A stretch of DNA of 5,050 nucleotides from Tannerella sp. (GTDB lineage: Bacteria > Bacteroidota > Bacteroidia > Bacteroidales > Tannerellaceae). Shown piece by piece: positions 1 through 4,892 of the stretch. The notes beneath the pieces are model-generated. The model was not told where the DNA came from. It searched no databases and saw only the letters and a program-made list of their open reading frames with translations. Positions within the stretch are counted from its first letter, which is position 1. Every line of letters starts with the position of its first letter. The translations under genes and the position numbers were made by a program. The stretch covers positions 1-5,050 of the forward strand of contig JAITAY010000222.1 of assembly GCA_031283915.1 (NCBI GenBank), given 5' to 3'.

Positions 1-223
1 CGAAAGCCATCCGCGCGTCCGTTTCCGACATCCCCTTCCCGTCGTCGATCACCTGTATCAGCGTGCGCCCGGCATCCTTGATGTTCACGGTAATGCGTGT
101 AGCGCCCGCATCCACGGCATTTTCCATCAATTCCTTCACCACCGACGCCGGACGCTGGATCACTTCCCCTGCCGCAATCTGGTTGGCAATATGATCAGGG
201 AGCAAATGAATGATATCTCCCAT
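1..223 (-). CDS. mutL: DNA mismatch repair protein MutL, N-terminal part (runs off the window)
   Basis: MutL is the GHKL ATPase that links mismatch recognition by MutS to strand removal. Only residues 1-74 are present; the gene continues beyond position 1. The protein opens with MGDIIHLLPDHIANQIAAGE, the hallmark MutL/PMS start, followed by RPASVVKELMENAVDAGA. By alignment with E. coli MutL, Glu31 matches the catalytic Glu29, Asn35 the Mg-binding Asn33, and Asp60-x-Gly62-x-Gly64 the second ATP-binding motif. All visible key residues are intact. The start codon shares one base with the stop of the preceding gene (TAATG), and no Shine-Dalgarno is seen before it. Translation is therefore probably coupled to that small gene, with transcription from a promoter near 578-585. 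Whether the C-terminal endonuclease motif is present cannot be seen here. Confidence 0.96.
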   Translation of the reverse strand, partial: MGDIIHLLPDHIANQIAAGEVIQRPASVVKELMENAVDAGATRITVNIKDAGRTLIQVIDDGKGMSETDARMAF

Positions 224-531
224 TATCTTAGAAACAAATACCAAAACAATATTGCCATCACCGCCAACACGAGCAGCAACCGCATATTCCTGTATACCCG
301 GCTCTGCATATCTTCGCCCTTGGACTTGCTTTTTCTCAGATGCCTTGTTCCTTCCATAAAAGAGCCTTTGATAGAAGGTTTATACTCTTCCGGTTTGTCC
401 GGGAGGATGCCCATTTCGCGTTTCACCTTCCGTACACGCTCCTCCAGCGCTTCCCTGCGCGGATCCCAGTAAATCGGCTTATGCTCGAACTGACGCGGCT
501 TACGCACATTATAAAAAGAAAATAAAGCCAT
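223..531 (-). CDS. Small tail-anchored protein of unknown function, coupled to mutL
   Basis: A 102-residue protein that I cannot assign to a named family; similar small ORFs next to mutL in Bacteroidales are plausible from memory but unchecked. Residues 1-80 are hydrophilic and rich in Arg, Lys and Glu, with a likely charged helix at about 26-40 (REALEERVRKVKREM). Residues 85-101 form one hydrophobic segment (LLLVLAVMAILFWYLFL) ending one residue before the C-terminus. This looks like a tail-anchored inner-membrane protein with its basic domain in the cytoplasm. GGAG at 534-537 (minus strand) lies only 2 nt from the ATG, an unusually short gap; a weak SD is normal in Bacteroidetes. Its stop overlaps the mutL start by one base, so the two are co-transcribed. 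The overlap and well-formed C-terminal helix support a real gene. A role in mismatch repair is not implied by position alone. Confidence 0.85.
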   Translation of the reverse strand: MALFSFYNVRKPRQFEHKPIYWDPRREALEERVRKVKREMGILPDKPEEYKPSIKGSFMEGTRHLRKSKSKGEDMQSRVYRNMRLLLVLAVMAILFWYLFLR

Positions 532-577
532 GACTCCAACTTGTTTTATGATTCAACCGCGAAATTATTCAAAAAAT

Positions 578-585
578 CAAAGATA
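578..585 (-). promoter_or_regulatory. Candidate Bacteroidetes-type promoter (-7 box) for the small gene and mutL
   Basis: Read on the minus strand this is TATCTTTG, an exact match to the Bacteroidetes -7 consensus TAnnTTTG. No clear TTTG -33 element is seen 19-21 nt upstream (around 605-609); TTG at 611-613 lies slightly too far away. Transcription would begin near 571-573, giving a leader of about 40 nt before the ATG at 531. An eight-base match in A/T-rich DNA can occur by chance, but position and orientation fit. Confidence 0.5.
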
Positions 586-740
586 TGAAAATCCGGCAGG
601 AGAAAAAGCACAACGGAGGACGGCCAATTCTTTTGGGGGAGGCGTTATTCGTCTTTTATCCGCCCGCAGGGTGTCCGTTGAAAAGCCCTCATTGAACTTT
701 TACAGAAAACATTTTTTTAGAAAAACAGCGATCGCTACCC

Positions 741-980
741 GCCGGAAAATATAATTTCCCGCCGTAAATTATAATTTCCCGTCAGAAATTATAATTTCCC
801 GTCAGAAAATATAATTTCCCGCCAGAAATTATAATTTCCCGCCAAAAAATATAATTTCCAGCCAGAAATTATAATTTGCGGCCAGAAATTATAATTTGCG
901 GCCAGAAAATATAATTTCCCGCCGTAAATTATAATTTCCCGCCGTAAATTATAATTTCCGGCCGCAAATTATCATTTCCG
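741..980. repeat. Tandem array of twelve 20-bp units with palindromic A/T core
   Basis: Twelve contiguous units of exactly 20 bp, consensus GCCAGAAATTATAATTTCCC, with no insertions or deletions between units. The core AAATTATAATTT is a perfect 12-bp palindrome, extended to GAAATTATAATTTC in several units and separated by the G/C-rich linker CCCGCC(A/G). Two core types occur: AAATTATAATTT (units 2, 3, 5, 7, 8, 10, 11) and AAAATATAATTT (units 1, 4, 6, 9). Unit 12 carries AAATTATCATTT. Units 7 and 8 end in GCG instead of CCC. A 20-bp period is not a multiple of three, so the array is not coding. It could be a neutral minisatellite, an array of protein-binding sites or a curved-DNA element; the sequence alone does not decide. 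Confidence 0.97.
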
Positions 981-995
981 GCGAGCGGAAATGAT
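971..995. repeat. Perfect 10-bp stem, 5-nt loop hairpin at the array end
   Basis: ATCATTTCCG (971-980) and CGGAAATGAT (986-995) are exact reverse complements around the loop GCGAG, and the stem extends one more pair (970-996). The left arm is the second half of array unit 12. The right arm continues as ATTTCCAGA, resembling the reverse complement of the repeat unit with one base deleted. The array therefore appears to end in a mirrored partial unit. No T tract follows, so it does not look like an intrinsic terminator. Confidence 0.8.
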
Positions 996-1105
996 ATTTC
1001 CAGATTGATTTACAGCTTTTTCCGAAAAAAGGAAGACTGAGGAACGAAAAAAGGAGCGGTTTGACAGGCGTATATCGCCAACAATTTTAAACGTATTTTA
1101 GAGGT

Positions 1106-1150
1106 AACGCTACCGGAACGCAAAAATCCGAACCGGTGGCGTTTTTGTTT
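1106..1150 (+). terminator. Intrinsic (rho-independent) terminator, rightward, with no gene before it
   Basis: AACGCTACCGG (1106-1116) pairs with CCGGTGGCGTT (1133-1143) over 11 positions, with one G-U wobble and a 16-nt loop. The stem runs directly into TTTTTGTTT (1142-1150), the U tract expected on the plus strand. On the minus strand no T tract follows, so it is one-directional. No plus-strand coding region lies in the 550 bases upstream. It may end a short untranslated RNA starting between the repeat array and 1105, or act as an attenuator or insulator ahead of the operon. The shape is good; the transcript it serves is unknown. Confidence 0.65.
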
Positions 1151-1155
1151 CTGGT

Positions 1156-1223
1156 GACATGAGGGATGCTGGGGATTCCGGGGACAACTGGAACCGGCCA
1201 GCGTCCCCAGCGTCCCTCATGTC
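1156..1223. repeat. 20-bp inverted repeat made of 9-bp units
   Basis: The left arm 1156-1175 (GACATGAGGGATGCTGGGGA) and right arm 1204-1223 (TCCCCAGCGTCCCTCATGTC) are reverse complements except for one position that would be a G-U pair in RNA. The spacer is 28 nt. Weaker pairing extends outward, finishing with GGCGTT (1138-1143) against AACGCC (1236-1241), so the whole fold could span about 104 nt. Each arm is itself 9-bp periodic: GGGATGCTG, GGGATTCCG, GGGACAACT on the left, and the exact tandem CAGCGTCCC (1199-1207, 1208-1216) on the right. This resembles a dispersed palindromic repeat, though I cannot show other copies. Confidence 0.85.
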
Positions 1224-1282
1224 CCCAAAAACGGCAACGCCTTTTACCCACTCGATTCGTTATAGAGCAGAAAATAATTATG

Positions 1283-1290
1283 TATATTTG
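1283..1290 (+). promoter_or_regulatory. Bacteroidetes-type promoter (-7 box) of the esterase operon
   Basis: TATATTTG matches the -7 consensus TAnnTTTG exactly, 37 bases before the ATG at 1328. The -33 region is weak: TTCG at 1256-1259 is the nearest TTTG-like element, with a 23-nt gap against the usual 19-21. Transcription would begin near 1295-1298, giving an A/T-rich leader of about 30 nt without a clear Shine-Dalgarno, as is common in this phylum. No other promoter is seen before the two downstream genes. Confidence 0.7.
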
Positions 1291-1327
1291 CCCCGCAATG
1301 ATAAAAAACAAATAATTATTTAAAGCA

Positions 1328-2095
1328 ATGGATACAAGACGTGATTTTTTGAAGAAAGGCGCTTTGGCGGGAATGGGTATGATGACGCTTCCGGAACTGG
1401 CCAGGGCGGTGGTGAACAGACAAAACGGTGTGAACGCTCCGAAAATCGGTTTGAAGAGCGAGCGCGTGATTCTTTTTCAGGGAGATTCCATTACGGATTG
1501 CGGAAGGAATAAGGAAAATAACGTGTGCAATACGTTTGAACAGTTGGGTAGCGGCTATGCGCTGTTTACGGCTACACAACTGCTGAAAATACATGCAGAC
1601 AAGCGATTGAAGATTTACAACCGTGGCATCAGCGGCAACAAGGTATTCCAGTTGCGCGACCGGTGGGAAATGGAAGCTTTGGCTTTTATGCCGGATGTAC
1701 TGAGCATCCTGATCGGGGTAAATGACTTTTGGCATACGCTGACCGGCGGATATAAGGGAACGCTGGAAGTGTATGAAAATGATTTGCGTGCACTGCTGAA
1801 ATACACAAAAGACAAGTTGCCCGAGGTACAGATGGTTTTATGTGAACCGTTTGCTTTGCGGGGCGGGTCGGCCATTGACGAGTCGAAATGGTTTCCGGCG
1901 TTCGACGGGTTCCGCAGGTCTGTCAGAAAATTAGCCGACGAGTTCGAAACCGTATTTGTACCTTTCCAGTCGGGGTTTGATGCAGCCCTGAAACTGGCGC
2001 CGGCACGCTACTGGTCGGCCGACGGCGTGCATCCCGACCTGCCCGGACGACAGTTGATGGCCGATATGTGGCTGGAAGCAACAGGACTGAAATGA
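1328..2095 (+). CDS. Exported SGNH/GDSL-family hydrolase (probable carbohydrate or lipid esterase)
   Basis: A 255-residue protein of the SGNH hydrolase superfamily, which cleaves ester bonds, often acetyl groups on sugars or acyl chains on lipids. All four blocks are present: block I QGDSITDCGR with nucleophile Ser54, block II NRGISGN with Gly103, block III GVNDFW with Asn132, and block V ADGVHP with Asp232 and His235. The enzyme should be active. The N-terminus has a twin-arginine motif (RRDFLKK, residues 4-10), a hydrophobic stretch and an ARA site near residue 27, so export by Tat to the periplasm is likely if the host has Tat. Length is typical of single-domain members. The substrate cannot be named: the LGSGYALF and GISGN patterns resemble acetyl-xylan or rhamnogalacturonan esterase-like groups, but no polysaccharide-utilisation genes flank it. 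It is first in a three-gene operon, and its stop overlaps the next start. Confidence 0.93.
   Translation: MDTRRDFLKKGALAGMGMMTLPELARAVVNRQNGVNAPKIGLKSERVILFQGDSITDCGRNKENNVCNTFEQLGSGYALFTATQLLKIHADKRLKIYNRGISGNKVFQLRDRWEMEALAFMPDVLSILIGVNDFWHTLTGGYKGTLEVYENDLRALLKYTKDKLPEVQMVLCEPFALRGGSAIDESKWFPAFDGFRRSVRKLADEFETVFVPFQSGFDAALKLAPARYWSADGVHPDLPGRQLMADMWLEATGLK
2083..2086 (+). promoter_or_regulatory. Ribosome-binding site for the DUF4105 gene
   Basis: AGGA inside the end of the esterase gene lies 5 nt before the ATG at 2092 and 8 nt before the second ATG at 2095. Both spacings work, so it supports this start region but does not separate the two codons. An in-frame GTG at 2068 would place extra polar residues before the signal peptide and is disfavoured. 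Confidence 0.55.
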
Positions 2096-3309
2096 TGGCA
2101 TCCCGTCTGTTAAAAATAAACGGTCTGACAGGCCTCTTTCTCTGGTTGTGTGTGCAATTGGGCGCACAACCCGTTTTGAGCGAACAGGCGCAAATCAGTT
2201 TGCTGACCTGTTCGCCCGGCGACAAGGCCGCTTATACGCTGTACGGACATACCGCCGTGCGGGTGCGGGGGCAGATCATAGTGGATTCCGTCCGCAGGAA
2301 CAACATTGATATTATCTTTAATTACGGCGTCTTCGACTTCTCCAAACCGAACTTTATCTATCGCTTTGCCAAAGGCGAAACGGATTACATGCTGGCGTAT
2401 GAGAAGTACGATGATTTCCTGATGGATTATATCATGCGCGGGAGCGAAGTCTATGAACAGACGCTGAACCTGACGCAGCACGAAAAAGAAACTTTCTGGC
2501 AGGCGCTTCTCCTCAATGCCGAAGTACAAAACCGGGTCTATCGTTACAATTTCTTTTACGACAACTGTTCGACCCGTCCCGTGACGGTACTCGAACGATG
2601 TTTGGACGGTAAAATACAGTTTCAGGAAACGCCTTCCGTTTCTTTCCGGGAGATGATTAACCGTTGCACACGCGACCATCCGTGGCTGACTTTCGGCTGC
2701 GACCTGGTATTGGGTCTCCCGACCGACCGGACGGCGACGTTCCGCGAATCCTTTTTCCTTCCGGAAAACGTAAGGAAAGCGTTTGCCTGCGCCGAAGTGC
2801 TGCGGCCGGATGGCAGGCGCGTTCCACTGGTATCGGCGGAGCAGGTACTTGTCGAGGAAATCCCGGACGGTGAAACGGAAAACATATTTTTCACTCCGCT
2901 GACATGCGGTTTGCCGGTTTTTCTCCTGACCCTGTCTGCAACCCTGTACGGATGGCGGAAAAAACGCTGTTACAGAGCGCTGGATTGCCTTCTTTTTTTC
3001 TGTGCCGGCGCGGCGGGCTGCGTTCTCTTTTTCCTCTGTTTCCTTTCCGAACATCCGGGCATTTGGCCAAACCTTTCCATCGGCTGGCTGCATCCGTTCC
3101 ACCTGGCGGGAGTCATTCTCTTCGCCGTAAAAAAACTTAAGAAAGCAGCCTGTTATTACCATTTCATTAACTTTGCGGCGCTTTTGTCCACGTGTTGCGT
3201 CTGGTTTTTTCTTCCGCAGCACCTGAACATGGCCTTTATCCCGCTGGGGGCAAGTTTGCTGATTCGTTCGGGATACGGTATTGTCGGAAAACTAAGGAAC
3301 ATCGGATGA
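2092..3309 (+). CDS. DUF4105 (Lnb N-terminal periplasmic domain) protein with five C-terminal membrane helices
   Basis: With the start at 2092 the protein has 405 residues (404 from the adjacent ATG at 2095). Residues 1-26 form a signal peptide ending LGAQ. Residues 35 to about 260 look like the DUF4105/Lnb-N domain: SLLTCSPGDKAAYTLYGHTA near the start, then NYGVFDF, YDDFLMDY and RYNFFYDNCSTRPVTVLE. His53 in YGHTA and Cys159 in NCST fit the His-before-Cys order of circularly permuted papain-like (NlpC/P60-type) folds; a peptidase, amidase or acyltransferase role is inference. Five hydrophobic segments follow at about 268-287, 297-319, 329-346, 356-374 and 380-398, so the domain would be periplasmic and held on the inner membrane. 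The gene overlaps both neighbours by 4 bases (ATGA), indicating coupled translation. No substrate or partner is known to me for this architecture. Confidence 0.88.
   Translation: MMASRLLKINGLTGLFLWLCVQLGAQPVLSEQAQISLLTCSPGDKAAYTLYGHTAVRVRGQIIVDSVRRNNIDIIFNYGVFDFSKPNFIYRFAKGETDYMLAYEKYDDFLMDYIMRGSEVYEQTLNLTQHEKETFWQALLLNAEVQNRVYRYNFFYDNCSTRPVTVLERCLDGKIQFQETPSVSFREMINRCTRDHPWLTFGCDLVLGLPTDRTATFRESFFLPENVRKAFACAEVLRPDGRRVPLVSAEQVLVEEIPDGETENIFFTPLTCGLPVFLLTLSATLYGWRKKRCYRALDCLLFFCAGAAGCVLFFLCFLSEHPGIWPNLSIGWLHPFHLAGVILFAVKKLKKAACYYHFINFAALLSTCCVWFFLPQHLNMAFIPLGASLLIRSGYGIVGKLRNIG
3294..3298 (+). promoter_or_regulatory. Ribosome-binding site that fixes the start of the phosphatase-like gene
   Basis: AAGGA sits 7 nt before the ATG at 3306, the strongest Shine-Dalgarno match in the window. 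The open frame reaches back to 3192, but those 38 extra codons lie inside the membrane part of the preceding gene and encode no export signal, whereas the ATG at 3306 begins a clear signal peptide. Confidence 0.75.
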
Positions 3310-4892
3310 AAAAAAGGATCTTTCCCCTTATTGCCGCGCTGACAGTCTGTCAGCTACAGGCACAGGCACAGCAGAACGCGCCCAAGTTGGTGGTCTACAT
3401 CACCGTAGACCAGTTGCGCGGAGAATATGTCGAATATTTTTCCCACACCTTCGGCGAACACGGCTTTAAACGCCTGATGAACGAAGGTACCGTCTATCAC
3501 AACCTTCAATTTGAATTTCCCAGTGCAGATCAGGCCAGCGCATTCGCTACGCTGTTCACCGGCACCAATCCCTGTAATCACGGCATCACGGGCAATATGT
3601 ATTACGATTTCGATCGCCTGAAAGAGGTCTCGTCGCTTTTCGATTCCGAATATCTGGGTAACTTCACGCACGACCATTATTCGCCCCGGAACCTGCTGGC
3701 GGCCACCGTCGCCGACGAATTGAAAATCGCTTCCAGGGGACGGAGCGAAGTCTATGCCATCGCGCCCGATGCGGAAAGTGCTATTCTTTCGTCCGGTCAT
3801 GTGGCCAACGGCGTTTTTTGGATTGACAACCTGAACGGCAAATGGGCAACCACCACGTATTACAAAAACGTCCCGTGGTATGTGGAACGATACAACAACA
3901 GTCCCGAATCGCTGCCGGTGCGGACAGACGCCATGACGTGGCGCCCGTCTCTCCCGCTGGAGCATTACAAGGCATTGCCCTACGTACAGGAAAGCGTGGC
4001 ATTCAACCATACTTTTAGCTCGAAAACCGTTGACTGCTATCCCAAAGTCAAGACCTCTCCCTTCGGGAACAAGGAAGTCAACCGGTTAGTCGCCCTGTTC
4101 TTCGAATACGCCGGTTTCGGGATGCGCCCCGACCCGGACTACATGGCCATCACTTTTTATGCCGGTAATTATTTTGGAAACAGGGCGAAAGAATATACGT
4201 ATGAAATTCAGGACACCTATTATCAGTTAGATAAAGATATTGAAGAGTTGCTGAATCTGATTGACAGGAAGGTCGGACTGAAAAACACGCTGGTTGTGTT
4301 CACCGGTACCGGCTATTTCAAGAGCGAAGAGGAACCTGCCGAAGGGATGCCCGGCGGGGAATTTCATCCCAAACGCTGTATTGCGCTGCTGAACATGTAC
4401 CTGATGGCGATTTACGGGCAGAAAACCTGGATAAATGGATTTTATAACAACCAGATTTATCTCAATCACAAGGTGATTGAAGAAGCCGGACTGGATCTGG
4501 TCGAATTTCAAAACAAGGCGGCCGACTTCGTCTCCGAGTTCAGCGGCGTGGCGCGTGTAACAACGGACATAACGTTGCGTAAAGGTATCTGGAACGAAGA
4601 AATGTCCGGGTTCCATTACGGCACTTACCATACAAGACGCGGCGACCTGATCATCAGCTTGAAACCGGGATGGGCTGTCAACAACGAACTGCCGGGTGAA
4701 AAAGTAAAGCTCATGCGAAACAACGCCGTACAAACACCTTTGATTTTTATGGGCTACGGCGTCAAACCGCAACATATTTACCGCGAAATCAAAGCGACGG
4801 AAGTAGCGCCTACGGTCACCCATCTCCTGCGCGTCCGCCCGCCCAACGCTTGCGAACGCACACCACTCTACGAAATCAGCGTTTCGAAATAA
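3306..4892 (+). CDS. Secreted PafA-like alkaline phosphatase superfamily protein, probably catalytically inactive
   Basis: A 528-residue protein with a signal peptide (MKKRIFPLIAALTVCQ, likely cleavage after AQA at 21). Fold landmarks of the PafA/nucleotide-pyrophosphatase branch are clear: VVYITVDQLRGEY (Asp35), TGTNPCNHGITGN (85-97), ILSSGHVANGVFW (160-172), YAGNYFG (285-291), DTYYQLDKDIEELL (303-316), LVVFTGTGYF (329-338) and TPLIFMGYG (477-485). Compared with Elizabethkingia PafA, the D38 ligand is kept (Asp35) and N100 is kept (Asn97). The nucleophile T79 falls at Gln76 within PSADQAS, K162 and R164 become Asp155 and Glu157, ligands D305 and H309 become Phe284 and Asn288, D352-H353 become Thr335-Gly336, and the H486 HG motif is missing. 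The frame is open and full length (PafA is about 546 residues), so this is not a recent pseudogene. A periplasmic binding or scaffold role is inferred. Last gene of the operon, overlapping the previous one by 4 bases. Confidence 0.88.
   Translation: MKKRIFPLIAALTVCQLQAQAQQNAPKLVVYITVDQLRGEYVEYFSHTFGEHGFKRLMNEGTVYHNLQFEFPSADQASAFATLFTGTNPCNHGITGNMYYDFDRLKEVSSLFDSEYLGNFTHDHYSPRNLLAATVADELKIASRGRSEVYAIAPDAESAILSSGHVANGVFWIDNLNGKWATTTYYKNVPWYVERYNNSPESLPVRTDAMTWRPSLPLEHYKALPYVQESVAFNHTFSSKTVDCYPKVKTSPFGNKEVNRLVALFFEYAGFGMRPDPDYMAITFYAGNYFGNRAKEYTYEIQDTYYQLDKDIEELLNLIDRKVGLKNTLVVFTGTGYFKSEEEPAEGMPGGEFHPKRCIALLNMYLMAIYGQKTWINGFYNNQIYLNHKVIEEAGLDLVEFQNKAADFVSEFSGVARVTTDITLRKGIWNEEMSGFHYGTYHTRRGDLIISLKPGWAVNNELPGEKVKLMRNNAVQTPLIFMGYGVKPQHIYREIKATEVAPTVTHLLRVRPPNACERTPLYEISVSK

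Larger units (their letters stand above)
532..1327. other. Long divergent intergenic region with layered repeats
   Basis: About 800 bases separate the leftward mutL pair from the rightward operon, long for a bacterial divergent junction. From the left it holds a leftward promoter candidate (578-585), about 140 bases (600-740) in which I see no convincing feature, a 20-bp tandem array (741-980), a hairpin at the array end (971-995), a purine-rich stretch (1021-1058), an intrinsic terminator (1106-1150), a long inverted repeat of 9-bp units (1156-1223) and the operon promoter (1283-1290). Small open frames here (for example 530-754 plus, 1087-1311 minus) run through repeats or promoter sequence and look like chance. 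Confidence 0.8.

Noticed and set aside
727..736. 10-bp palindrome AGCGATCGCT just before the array
   Set aside because: A single short palindrome with no second copy or known role in this phylum; it could easily be chance.
530..754. 74-codon plus-strand open frame upstream of the repeat array
   Set aside because: It overlaps the leftward promoter and leader, ends in the first repeat unit, and shows no domain, signal or RBS.
741..980. CRISPR array
   Set aside because: The units are contiguous 20-mers without variable spacers, and no cas genes are present.
741..980. Plasmid-type iterons marking a replication origin
   Set aside because: No replication-initiator gene is nearby, the neighbours are chromosomal housekeeping and envelope genes, and no DnaA boxes were noticed.
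1087..1311. 74-codon minus-strand open frame over the palindrome
   Set aside because: Its Gly/Arg/Trp/Pro-rich middle is simply the 9-bp repeat translated, it starts inside the operon promoter region, and it has no RBS.
1298..1315. Five-codon upstream frame (MIKNK) in the operon leader
   Set aside because: It starts at or next to the predicted transcription start, has no RBS and has no regulatory residue pattern.
2110..3222. 370-codon open frame on the minus strand opposite the DUF4105 gene
   Set aside because: The plus-strand frame has a signal peptide, recognisable domain motifs, membrane helices and overlapping starts. The minus frame has only low-complexity Arg/Lys/Gln-rich sequence, no RBS or domain pattern, and is a shadow.
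3192..3305. Earlier start for the phosphatase-like protein
   Set aside because: It would add 38 residues with no export signal, deep inside the previous gene, whereas the ATG at 3306 has AAGGA 7 nt upstream and begins a signal peptide.
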